Shown here in pieces: positions 40,808 through 49,470 of a stretch of 64,000 nucleotides of DNA. The first letter of the stretch is position 1. The number at the start of each line of letters is the position of its first letter. Below the pieces are notes generated by a model. That model saw only the letters and a program-made list of their open reading frames with translations, was not told where the DNA came from and searched no databases. The position numbers were made by a program, and so were the translations under genes. The DNA is from Magnetospirillum sp902729445 (GTDB lineage Bacteria; Pseudomonadota; Alphaproteobacteria; Rhodospirillales; Magnetospirillaceae): positions 62,001 through 126,000 of the forward strand of contig NZ_CACVCE010000012.1 of the NCBI RefSeq assembly GCF_902729445.1, in the 5' to 3' direction.

Positions 40808-43315
40808 TTGGCTGGTGAGAATGGCGAGCAGGGGCCGTCCATGGGACTGAGCACCGCCGAATTAGCGGCGCGTCTGGATGGTTTGTCCGCCAGTCTGCCC
40901 GGATTCTCCTTTCAGCGTTGCCTGGCCCCCGACGGCACCATCAGCTATCCCCAATTCGGCGAAACCCTGGTCGCGGTGCTGGGGATCGGCCCCGACGCGA
41001 TGACCGTCAATGGCAAGGGATGCCTGAACGTCATCCATTGGGCCGATCGCGACGACCATTTGGCGGCGATCCGTCATTCCGCCGAGGTCTTGGGGGTCAA
41101 CCAGGAAGAATTCCGCGCCATTTCCGCCGCCGGACAGGTTTGTTGGCTGAAGGGCGCGGCCAAGGCGCGGCGCCTGGATGACGGCACGGTGCTGTGGGAC
41201 GGCGTGCTGATCGACATCACCGACGGCCGCCGTGCCGAGTTCCGTCTCGACATGTTGATGGAACACGCCGCCGACGCCATCTTGGTGCTGGACGAGAACG
41301 GCCGGGTCGATACCGTCAACGCCGCCGGTGAACGTTTGTTCGACTGGCCGGCCAAGGAACTGGTCGGCCGGGACTTCCTGACCTTGCTGGCCGAAACCGA
41401 CCGCCGACCGGAATTGCTGCAGGTCGGCGACGGCGGCATGGTCGGCGGCGGCCCGCACGAAATGGTCGGCCTGCGCCGCAATGGCGCCACCTTCCCGCTG
41501 GAAATCTCGACCGTCGAGGTGCGGCTGGAAGGGACTCGCCTGTTCGTCTGCATCGGCCGTGACATCACCGCGCGCAAGGCCACCGAGGCGGCGCTGCGCG
41601 AGACCGAGCAGCGGCTGCGCGCCATTGCCGGCAACATGCCGGGCATGGTGTTCCAGCGCGTTCTGTCGAAGGACGGAAGGGTCGGCTATACCTATGTGTC
41701 CGAGGGCTGTCGCTCGTTCCTGGGGGTCGAGCCCGAGGAATTGATGGTCGATCCCGACGTCTTCATGCAGATGCTGACCGCCGACGAACGCCAGAAGTTC
41801 GTGGCCGGCCTGACCCATTCCGCCAAGATGATGGAGCCCTATGACGAGGAGCTGGCGGTGCTGGGCGGCGACGGTCGGCGGCGCTGGCTGCGCGGGCAAA
41901 GCCGCCCGACCAAGCGGCCCGACGGCTCGGTGGTGTGGGACGGCGTGATGATCGACGTCACCGACCGCAAGATGGCCGAACAGCGCCTGTCTTTCCTGGC
42001 CTATTACGATCCGTTGACCCGGCTGCCCAATCGCGCCGCCTTCCTGGATCGCTTCAATTCAGCCCGCGACCTGGCGGTCGGGCGCGGCAGCCTGCTGGCG
42101 GTGCTCAGCCTGGGCATCGACCGCTTCGGCATCATCAACGCCACCATGGGCCATACCATCGGCGACCAGGTGCTGATCGCGGCGGCCGACCTGCTGCAAT
42201 CGGGGTTGGGGCGCGACGACATCATGGCCCGGGCCTCGGGCGACCGCTTCCTGGTGCTGATCACCGGCCATCAGGCCCTGCGCGACCTGACCGAGGCGAT
42301 CGAGCATCTGCACCACCTGGCCCAGACATCGGTGTCGGTGCAGGGCGACGAGTTCGACATCTCGGTGTCGATCGGCGTGGCGTTGTTCCCGCGCGACGGC
42401 GACGACGCCGAGGACCTGATCCGCAACGCCGAGGCGGCGCTGCAGCGGGCCAAGGGCCAGGGGCCGGCGACGCTGCAATTCTTCACGCAGGAAATGAGTT
42501 CGCGGGTCGCCAAGACCCTGTCGCTGCAAAACAAGCTGCGCCGCGCGTTGGACCAGGGCGAGTTCCTGCCCTATTTCCAGCCGCAGGTCGATCTGGTCAC
42601 CGGCGCGGTGGTCGGCATGGAAGCGCTGGTGCGGTGGAACAGCCCGGAACTGGGCATGGTATCGCCGGTCGAGTTCATCCCGGTCGCCGAGGAATCCGGC
42701 CTGATCGACGGTATCTGCGAGATCATGCTGGACAAATGCGCCCGCCAGAACAAGGCGTGGCAGGAGATGGGGCTGCCGCCGATCCCGGTGGCGGTCAACG
42801 TTTCCGGCCGCCAGTTCCAGTACGCCAAGCGGCTGATCCACGCGCTGGAAAGCACATTGTCCGATACCGGCCTCGACCCGCGTTACCTGGAAGTCGAGCT
42901 GACGGAAAGCTCGGCGATGCGCGACGCCGACAACGCCATCGCCGTGGTGCAGACCCTGAAGGATATGGGCATTGCCTGCTCGATCGACGATTTCGGCACC
43001 GGCTATTCGTCGCTGTCGGTCCTGAAGCGCTTCCCCATCAGCAAGCTGAAGATCGATCGCAGCTTCGTGATGGACGTCATCACCGACCCCAACGACGCCG
43101 CCATCGTCGATGCCATCGTCGCCATGGCGCGGGCCTTGAAGATGAAGGTGGTGGCCGAGGGCGTCGAGCACGTCCAGCACCTTGAGTTCCTGCGGGCGCT
43201 GGGCTGCGACCAGATGCAGGGCTATCTGTTCTCGCGCCCCTTGCCGGCTGCCGAGATGGGCGCGCTGCTGGAAGAAGGCCGCCGCCTGAAATTCGAGGAA
43301 CGGCGGCGGGCCTAG
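40808..43315 (+). CDS. PAS / degenerate GGDEF / EAL c-di-GMP phosphodiesterase
   Basis: The 835-residue protein has three PAS-like domains (about 30-140, 145-255, 265-388), a GGDEF domain (about 395-560) with ASGDRF instead of GGDEF, and an EAL domain (about 575-825) with EALVRW, TESSAM, DDFGTGYSSL, KIDRSFV and AEGVEH intact. It probably degrades c-di-GMP, with the degenerate GGDEF as a GTP or allosteric module. No membrane segment is seen. TTG 40808 follows GGGAGG; ATG 40841 is an alternative. It is divergent from ffh. Confidence 0.9.
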   Translation: MAGENGEQGPSMGLSTAELAARLDGLSASLPGFSFQRCLAPDGTISYPQFGETLVAVLGIGPDAMTVNGKGCLNVIHWADRDDHLAAIRHSAEVLGVNQEEFRAISAAGQVCWLKGAAKARRLDDGTVLWDGVLIDITDGRRAEFRLDMLMEHAADAILVLDENGRVDTVNAAGERLFDWPAKELVGRDFLTLLAETDRRPELLQVGDGGMVGGGPHEMVGLRRNGATFPLEISTVEVRLEGTRLFVCIGRDITARKATEAALRETEQRLRAIAGNMPGMVFQRVLSKDGRVGYTYVSEGCRSFLGVEPEELMVDPDVFMQMLTADERQKFVAGLTHSAKMMEPYDEELAVLGGDGRRRWLRGQSRPTKRPDGSVVWDGVMIDVTDRKMAEQRLSFLAYYDPLTRLPNRAAFLDRFNSARDLAVGRGSLLAVLSLGIDRFGIINATMGHTIGDQVLIAAADLLQSGLGRDDIMARASGDRFLVLITGHQALRDLTEAIEHLHHLAQTSVSVQGDEFDISVSIGVALFPRDGDDAEDLIRNAEAALQRAKGQGPATLQFFTQEMSSRVAKTLSLQNKLRRALDQGEFLPYFQPQVDLVTGAVVGMEALVRWNSPELGMVSPVEFIPVAEESGLIDGICEIMLDKCARQNKAWQEMGLPPIPVAVNVSGRQFQYAKRLIHALESTLSDTGLDPRYLEVELTESSAMRDADNAIAVVQTLKDMGIACSIDDFGTGYSSLSVLKRFPISKLKIDRSFVMDVITDPNDAAIVDAIVAMARALKMKVVAEGVEHVQHLEFLRALGCDQMQGYLFSRPLPAAEMGALLEEGRRLKFEERRRA

Positions 43316-43319
43316 CTCA

Positions 43320-44036
43320 ATGACCGACCCCAAGGCCGGAAACAGCGTCAAGCATTCCTATACCATTGCCTGCGCCTCGGCGTTTCGCGACGCCGTCGAG
43401 GCGTTGGCCGCCCGGCGCCGGGTCAATGTCGGCGATATCGCCCGTTCGGTGCTGCTGGTGGTGCCGGCCGAAACCATCGCGGGCTTTCCCGATCCCGGCG
43501 ATCCCGACCCGCTGGACCGCGAAACCGTGGTGCTGAAATCAGGCCCCAGCCAGGGGCGGCCGTGGCGGCGCAAGCCGCGCCTGCAGGTCCGCATGGCGCC
43601 CGGCTTCGACGCCTTGTTCATCCGCCGGGCCTTGGCGCTGGCCCTGGCCATGGACCAGGGCGCCCTGGCCATGAAGCTGGAAGACCCATCGGCGCCGCCG
43701 CCGATCCCCGATCCGCCTCCACCCCCACCACCACCGCCGCCACCACCGCCTCCGCCTCCGGTCGTCGATACCCGGATTCTGGACGCGGTCAACGAGGAGG
43801 TCGAGCGCCTGCGGGCCATCGTCAACGTGCTGTCGTTCGAGCCCTTGCCGCATGGGGTGTCCAGCAAGGCCGACGCCCTGCACGTCCTGGGCTTCCCGCC
43901 CGGCACCCATCCCGACAAGCGGATGGTGCGGGCGCGCTTTCGCATGCTGGCGACCATCCATCATCCCGACAGCAATTACGGCAGCCACGACCGCATGAGC
44001 CAGCTGAACCAGGCGATGGAATATCTGAAGGACTAA
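43320..44036 (+). CDS. J-domain protein with a 16-Pro linker
   Basis: The 238-residue protein has an N-terminal region of unknown family (about 1-125), an uninterrupted run of 16 Pro at 132-147, and a C-terminal J-domain-like helix set (about 183-238). HPD lies at 215-217 in IHHPDSNYG. J-domains stimulate DnaK ATPase, so it may recruit Hsp70 to a specific client. Polyproline would stall ribosomes without EF-P. It follows the EAL gene by four bases and is likely coupled. Confidence 0.8.
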   Translation: MTDPKAGNSVKHSYTIACASAFRDAVEALAARRRVNVGDIARSVLLVVPAETIAGFPDPGDPDPLDRETVVLKSGPSQGRPWRRKPRLQVRMAPGFDALFIRRALALALAMDQGALAMKLEDPSAPPPIPDPPPPPPPPPPPPPPPPVVDTRILDAVNEEVERLRAIVNVLSFEPLPHGVSSKADALHVLGFPPGTHPDKRMVRARFRMLATIHHPDSNYGSHDRMSQLNQAMEYLKD

Positions 44037-44071
44037 AGCATCGAGCCTTTAATCTGAGGCGCGTTGCTCCT

Positions 44072-44172
44072 GCGGCCATTGAGGCCGCGGCCAAGCGGCC
44101 GGATGGCCGCGCCCGGCGAGGGACAACCAAATAATGAGACCATCGTGCGCCATATTTGGCGCTCGATGGTCT
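44072..44172. repeat. Intergenic multi-hairpin cluster, copy 2
   Basis: Three perfect stems follow each other: 44072-44088 (GCGGCC/GGCCGC), 44095-44110 (GCGGCC/GGCCGC) and a 36-nt hairpin at 44137-44172 (AGACCATCG/CGATGGTCT outside GCGCCA/TGGCGC). It lies between convergent genes, like 4371-4530, and matches its middle part when inverted. The shared words CGCCGGGCG and CTTGGC lie between the stems. Confidence 0.8.
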
Positions 44173-44180
44173 AGCGGGCC

Positions 44181-45716
44181 CTATTTCAGGACCAGCAGCG
44201 CCGCCAGCACGGCGGCCAGCACCCACGGCAGCCAGGTCGGTGCGCCGCGGCGCCGGCCGCCTTCGCCGCGCATGGCGCTCATGGTGTCGGGGTGCAGTTT
44301 CAGGCCGCCATTCAGCATGGCGGTATAGGCCTTCTCGGTCTCGGCCAGCATGCGCGGCAGGCGTTCCAGCGCATGGACGGCGCCGACCACGGTTTCCTTG
44401 ACCCGCGCCTGCGGCCCCAGATTGTCGATCATCCAGGTCTCGATCAGCGGTCGGGCCATTTCCCACATGTTGACCGACGAATCGAGCCGGCGCCCGACCC
44501 CTTCGGCCACCAGCATCGACTTTTGCAGCATCAGCAATTGCGGCTGGGTCTGCATGGCGAATTGTTCGGTGATCTGGAACAATTGGCCCAGCAGGCGGGC
44601 GATGGAAATCTCGTGCATCGGCTTGCCCATGATCGGCTCGGCGATCGAGCGGCAGGCCTGGGTGAAGGTATCGACATTCTTGTCGGCCGGCACGAAGCCG
44701 GCCTCGAAATGGATCTCGGCGACGCGGCGGTAATTGCCGTTCAGGAAGCCCAGCAGCATCTCGCCCAGGAAGCGGCGCGTGCGCTGATCGACCCGGCCCA
44801 TGATGCCGAAATCCACCGCCACCAGATTGCCGTCCTTATCGACGAACAGGTTGCCCGGATGCATGTCGGCGTGAAAGAAGCCGTCGCGGAACACCATGTT
44901 GAAGAAGGATTCGGCGGCCTTTTTCAGGACCTCGTCCAGATTGATGCCGGCCGCCGCGATCTGCTCGCGCTCGTCCACCGGGATGCCATAGACCCGTTCC
45001 AGGGTCAGCACCCGCTTGCCCGTACGGGTCCAGTCGACCTCGGGGACCTGGAAGGTGTCGTCGCCTTGGAAGTTTTCGGACAATTCGGCGGCGGCGGCGG
45101 CCTCGAAACGCAGGTCCATTTCCAGGACCACCGATTCCTCGAAGGTCTCGACGCTTTCGACCATGCGCAGGCGCCGCAGACGCGGCTGGGTCAGTTCGAC
45201 CCACTCGGCCAGCCAGCGCAGCAGGTCGATGTCCTTCTTGAAGGCCTGGTCGATGCCCGGGCGCAGCACCTTGACCGCGACATCGTGGCCGTCCTTGGTG
45301 ACGGCGAAATGGACCTGGGCGATCGAGGCGGCGGCGACGGGGGTGTCGTCGAAATGCGAGAACGCCTCGTCCACCGGCATCGCCAATTCCTCGGCGATGA
45401 TGGCGCGGGCTTCGTGCGACGGGAAGGGGGCCAGGCGGTCCTGCAGGTCCGACAGGTCGGCGGCCATTTCCTCGCCCAGCAGGTCGGCGCGCGTCGATAG
45501 CGCCTGGCCCAGCTTGATGAAGGTCGGCCCCAGCTCGGTCAGGGCGGCGGCCAGGCGCTGGCCGGGGCGGCCGTCATGGATCGGCGGCTGACCCAGCCGC
45601 AGCAGGCGGGCGGCCAAGGTGGCGATGGGCAGGTCGACCACGTCCAGCGCGTCATGGCGGGCCAGCACGCGGGCGATGGTCCACAGACGGGACAGGTTGC
45701 GGGCGGCGCGGATCAT
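44181..45716 (-). CDS. ubiB: UbiB atypical kinase/ATPase
   Basis: UbiB is a membrane-bound ADCK-family ATPase needed for ubiquinone synthesis. The 511-residue protein has the family KxGQ motif (FIKLGQALSTRADLL), the Ala-rich loop AAASIAQVH, the catalytic HADMHPGNLFVD and VAVDFGIMG, and a C-terminal hydrophobic anchor of about 15 residues. The ATG directly follows the ubiE stop (TAAATG). Confidence 0.95.
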   Translation of the reverse strand: MIRAARNLSRLWTIARVLARHDALDVVDLPIATLAARLLRLGQPPIHDGRPGQRLAAALTELGPTFIKLGQALSTRADLLGEEMAADLSDLQDRLAPFPSHEARAIIAEELAMPVDEAFSHFDDTPVAAASIAQVHFAVTKDGHDVAVKVLRPGIDQAFKKDIDLLRWLAEWVELTQPRLRRLRMVESVETFEESVVLEMDLRFEAAAAAELSENFQGDDTFQVPEVDWTRTGKRVLTLERVYGIPVDEREQIAAAGINLDEVLKKAAESFFNMVFRDGFFHADMHPGNLFVDKDGNLVAVDFGIMGRVDQRTRRFLGEMLLGFLNGNYRRVAEIHFEAGFVPADKNVDTFTQACRSIAEPIMGKPMHEISIARLLGQLFQITEQFAMQTQPQLLMLQKSMLVAEGVGRRLDSSVNMWEMARPLIETWMIDNLGPQARVKETVVGAVHALERLPRMLAETEKAYTAMLNGGLKLHPDTMSAMRGEGGRRRGAPTWLPWVLAAVLAALLVLK

Positions 45717-46478
45717 TTAAAGGCGCCAGCCGGAATGGATGGCGGCGATGCCGCCCGACAGGTTGCGGACCGAGACGTGCTCGAAGCCGGCGGCCCTGAC
45801 CATCTCGGCCATCTCGGCCTGGGGCGGGAACTTGCGGATGCTTTCCACCAGATACTGATAGGCCTCGCGGTTGCCGGTAACCATGGCGCCGACCTTGGGC
45901 AGCACATTGAAGGAATAAAGGTCATAGGCTTCGCGCAGGCCCGGCACCACCACGGTCGAGAATTCCAGGCACATGAACCGCCCGCCGGGCTTGAGCACGC
46001 GGTAAGCCTCGCGGATGGCCTGGTCCCAGTGGGTGACGTTCCTTAAGCAGAAGGCGATGGTGTAGCGATCGACCGAGCCATCGGCGACCGGCAGGTGCTC
46101 GGCGTCGCCGCACACCCAGGCCAGCGCGCTGGTGACGTTCTTGTCGACGGCGCGGTCGCGGCCGACCGCCAGCATCTCGCGGTTGATGTCGCAGACGATG
46201 GCCGGGCCGCCACCGCGCTTCTTCCAGCCGAACGCGATGTCGCCGGTGCCGCCGCCGACATCCAGCAGAGTCTGGCCTGCTTGCGGTCGCAGCCAATCCA
46301 GGAAGGTCGACTTCCACAATCGGTGGATGCCGGCGCTCATCAGATCGTTCATCAGGTCGTACTTGCCTGCGACCGAATCGAAGACTTCGCGCACCAGCGA
46401 GGACTTTTCGTCCTCACGCACGGTCTGGAAGCCGAAATGGGTGGTGGCGGGCCCTTGGCCCTGCGGCTCGCTGCTCAT
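45717..46478 (-). CDS. ubiE: Ubiquinone/menaquinone C-methyltransferase
   Basis: UbiE adds the C-methyl of demethylubiquinone (and demethylmenaquinone) using SAM. The 253-residue protein has VFDSVAGKYDLMNDLMSAG, the SAM motif LLDVGGGTGDIAF, YTIAFCLRNVTHWDQA and GGRFMCLEFS. It is of family length and is coupled to ubiB. Confidence 0.96.
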   Translation of the reverse strand: MSSEPQGQGPATTHFGFQTVREDEKSSLVREVFDSVAGKYDLMNDLMSAGIHRLWKSTFLDWLRPQAGQTLLDVGGGTGDIAFGWKKRGGGPAIVCDINREMLAVGRDRAVDKNVTSALAWVCGDAEHLPVADGSVDRYTIAFCLRNVTHWDQAIREAYRVLKPGGRFMCLEFSTVVVPGLREAYDLYSFNVLPKVGAMVTGNREAYQYLVESIRKFPPQAEMAEMVRAAGFEHVSVRNLSGGIAAIHSGWRL

Positions 46479-46620
46479 GGGTCGGCACCTTAACCGAAAG
46501 CGTTTTTCCAGGCGAGCGCTTCGTGACGCCCGAGCGCCATGCGCACCTGCCGTGATGCACTTGCGCTTGAAATGCTACCTGGGGGTGCTATAGTTGTGGG
46601 CACGGGGAAGGGGAATTGCC

Positions 46621-47334
46621 ATGGACCAAGCCGTCCTGCACTTCATTGAATCCGCCGCCCGGGCCAGCGACGTTGCGCAGTTGAATGAATCGTTTCTGCA
46701 CACCATGCGGGGCTACGGCATCGGCCTGTTCGCGGCGGCGGTCCTGGACCCGCTGCGCCTGCGGCCGGAACATTTCCTGGCCTCGAACTATCCGTCCCAT
46801 TGGATCGAGCATTACACCGACCGCGGCTACGACAAGGTCGATCCGGTGGTCCTGCGCAGCCTCAGCGCCGACCAGGCCTTCGTCTGGACCGAGCCGCAGG
46901 CGCCGCGCCCGGCCAAGCAATTGTTCGACGAAGCCGCCGAGGCCGGCATCGTCTCGGGCTTCGCGGTGCCGATCACCCTTCGGAACGGCCGCCATTCGGT
47001 GGTATCGGTGACTTCGGACCTGGCGGGCGACGAATTCGAGCGCTTGATGAAATCGTCCGGCCGCGCGGTGCAGACCGCCATCTACTGCTACCACGACACC
47101 CTGTGCGACCTGGCCGGCATCGGCGGCCATCGGCCGTCGCCGATCCCCAAGCTCGAGGCCGAGGTGCTGCGCTGGCTGGCCGCCGGCAAAAGCACCCAGG
47201 CCATCGGCGAAATCCTGTGCATGCCGGAATGCGCGGTCGAACGCCATGTGGTCAACGCGCTCGAGCGGCTGAACCTGACCAGCCGCGACCATCTGGCCGC
47301 CGAGGCCTGGCGCCGGGGCTACCTCAGCGCCTGA
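46621..47334 (+). CDS. Orphan LuxR-type regulator
   Basis: The 237-residue protein has an autoinducer-binding domain with the key aromatic and Asp set W61, Y65, Y70 and D74 (HWIEHYTDRGYDKVDPVV), and a C-terminal LuxR HTH (about 172-232; EVLRWLAAGKSTQAIGEILC ... ERHVVNALERL). It probably senses an acyl-homoserine lactone or a host or exogenous signal. No luxI-type synthase is nearby. AAGGGG precedes the ATG. It is divergent from ubiE. Confidence 0.88.
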   Translation: MDQAVLHFIESAARASDVAQLNESFLHTMRGYGIGLFAAAVLDPLRLRPEHFLASNYPSHWIEHYTDRGYDKVDPVVLRSLSADQAFVWTEPQAPRPAKQLFDEAAEAGIVSGFAVPITLRNGRHSVVSVTSDLAGDEFERLMKSSGRAVQTAIYCYHDTLCDLAGIGGHRPSPIPKLEAEVLRWLAAGKSTQAIGEILCMPECAVERHVVNALERLNLTSRDHLAAEAWRRGYLSA

Positions 47335-47374
47335 CGCTGGACTCTTCGGGGGCTGGCCCCATATAACCCGGACC

Positions 47375-48214
47375 ATGAACACCACCGGACAACCCTTCAT
47401 CAAGATGCATGGATTGGGGAACGACTTCGTCATCCTCGATTCCCGCGCCCACGCCTTGGCCTTGACGCCCGACCGGGTCCGCGCCGTGGCCGACCGCCAT
47501 ACCGGCATCGGCTGCGACCAGTTGATCGTGATCGAGACAGCCCGCAATCAGGTGTCCGACGCCTGGATGACCATCTACAATCCCGACGGCTCGCAATCGG
47601 GCGCCTGCGGCAACGCCACCCGCTGCGTCGCCTGGCTGCTGATGCAGGAATCCGGGGCCGACAAGGTGGTGATCGAGACGGTGGCCGGCCTGCTGGATGC
47701 CGAACGGCGCGGGCCGCTGCGGGTCGCCGTCGATATGGGGCCGGCCCGGCTGGACTGGCGCGACATTCCGCTGGCGAGCGCGGTCGATACCCTGCACCTG
47801 CCGATCTCGACCGGCCCGCTGGTCGATCCGGTGGGGGTGTCCATGGGCAACCCCCACGCGGTGTTCTTCGTCGATGATGTCGAGGCGCTGGATTTGGCGG
47901 CGCTGGGACCGGTGCTGGAACACCACGCGCTGTTCCCCGAACGGGCCAATATCGAGATCGCCCAGGTCCTGGCCCCTGGCCGCATCCGCATGCGGGTGTG
48001 GGAACGGGGCGCCGGCATCACGAGAGCCTGTGGTTCGGGCGCTTGCGCGGTGGCGGTGGCGGCGGCGCGGCGCGGCCTGATGGGGCGCGCGGCCGAAGTG
48101 GTGCTGGATGGCGGCACCCTGGCGATCGAATGGCTGGCCGACAATCATGTGTTGATGACCGGTCCGGTGGCGACCAGCTTCGCCGGCCGGCTCGATTCCT
48201 CGCTTCTGCCATGA
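47375..48214 (+). CDS. dapF: Diaminopimelate epimerase
   Basis: DapF interconverts LL- and meso-DAP with two catalytic Cys. The 279-residue protein has GLGNDFVILDSR, GACGNATRCVAW (first Cys) and TRACGSGACAVAVA (second Cys). It overlaps mtaB by four bases. It belongs to the same pathway as dapD/dapE 23 kb away. Confidence 0.96.
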   Translation: MNTTGQPFIKMHGLGNDFVILDSRAHALALTPDRVRAVADRHTGIGCDQLIVIETARNQVSDAWMTIYNPDGSQSGACGNATRCVAWLLMQESGADKVVIETVAGLLDAERRGPLRVAVDMGPARLDWRDIPLASAVDTLHLPISTGPLVDPVGVSMGNPHAVFFVDDVEALDLAALGPVLEHHALFPERANIEIAQVLAPGRIRMRVWERGAGITRACGSGACAVAVAAARRGLMGRAAEVVLDGGTLAIEWLADNHVLMTGPVATSFAGRLDSSLLP

Positions 48215-49470
48215 GCGAGGCCCGGATCGTCACCTTCGGGTGCCGTCTGAACGCCTACGAGTCCGAGGTGATGCGCGAGCATGCCCGCGCCGCCGAAACC
48301 GGTGTCGAGACCATCATCGTCAATACCTGTGCGGTGACCGCCGAGGCCGAGCGCCAGGCCCGCCAGACCATCAGGAAGCTTCGGCGCGACAACCCGACGG
48401 CGCGCATCGTGGTGACCGGCTGCGCCGCCCAGGTCCACCCCGAACGCTTCGCCGAGATGGCCGAAATCGACCAGGTTCTGGGCAATGCCGAAAAGATGCA
48501 GCCGGCCATCTTCGCGGCCCCGCCCGAGGACCGCATCGTGGTCACCGACATCTTCCAGGTGCGCGAAACCGCCGAACATCTGGTGTCCAGCTTCGAGGGC
48601 CGTGCGCGCGCCTTCGTCGAGGTCCAGCAGGGCTGCGACCATCGCTGCACCTTCTGCATCATCCCGTTCGGGCGCGGCAACAACCGCTCGGTGCCGCTGG
48701 GCCGCGTGGTCGAGCAGGTGCGCGGCCTGGTGGACAGCGGCATCCGCGAAGTGGTGCTGACCGGGGTCGATGTCACCGCCTATGGCTCGGACCTGCCGGG
48801 TACGCCCGGCCTGGGCCAATTGGTGCGCCGGCTGCTGGCCCAGGTGCCGGAACTGCCCAGGCTTCGGCTGTCGTCCCTGGACCCGGTCGAGGTTGATGAC
48901 GATTTGCTGCGCGCGGTGGCGGAAGAAGAGCGCCTGCTGCCCCATTTTCATCTGTCGGTCCAGGCCGGCGACGATCTGATCTTGAAGCGCATGAAGCGCC
49001 GCCATGCCCGTGCCGATGTGGTCGCCCTGGCCGCCCGCCTGCGCGAGCTTCGTGGCGACGTCGCCCTGGGGGCCGACATCATCGCCGGCTTCCCCACCGA
49101 GGACGAGGCGATGTTCAACAGCTCGCTGGAGTTGGTGGACGAAGCCGGCCTGACCCATCTGCACGTCTTCCCCTTCTCGTCGCGGCCGGGCACGCCGGCG
49201 GCGCGCATGCCCAAGGTCCCCGGCGACGTGGTCAAGGAACGTGCCGCCCGGCTGCGCGCCAAGGGCGAAGCGGCGATGGACGCCTTCCTGGATACCCGGC
49301 TGGGCCGCGAGGTGGCGGTGCTGGTGGAACAGGACGACCAGGGTTTTTGCGAGCATTATCTGCCGGTGCGCTTGAAGGCGCCCGCCGCCGAGGGCACCAT
49401 CGTCCGCGCCCGGGTGACCGGCCGGGACGGCACCAGGTTGTTGGCGCAAGCTTCAGGGGACCAGGAATGA
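48211..49470 (+). CDS. mtaB: tRNA t6A37 methylthiotransferase MtaB-type
   Basis: This radical-SAM enzyme adds a methylthio group to t6A at position 37 of tRNAs. The 419-residue protein has the UPF0004 domain with Cys in TFGCRLN, NTCAVT and VTGCAAQ, the radical-SAM CDHRCTFC triad, and a C-terminal TRAM-like domain. It overlaps dapF and ftsY by four bases each. Confidence 0.94.
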   Translation: MSEARIVTFGCRLNAYESEVMREHARAAETGVETIIVNTCAVTAEAERQARQTIRKLRRDNPTARIVVTGCAAQVHPERFAEMAEIDQVLGNAEKMQPAIFAAPPEDRIVVTDIFQVRETAEHLVSSFEGRARAFVEVQQGCDHRCTFCIIPFGRGNNRSVPLGRVVEQVRGLVDSGIREVVLTGVDVTAYGSDLPGTPGLGQLVRRLLAQVPELPRLRLSSLDPVEVDDDLLRAVAEEERLLPHFHLSVQAGDDLILKRMKRRHARADVVALAARLRELRGDVALGADIIAGFPTEDEAMFNSSLELVDEAGLTHLHVFPFSSRPGTPAARMPKVPGDVVKERAARLRAKGEAAMDAFLDTRLGREVAVLVEQDDQGFCEHYLPVRLKAPAAEGTIVRARVTGRDGTRLLAQASGDQE

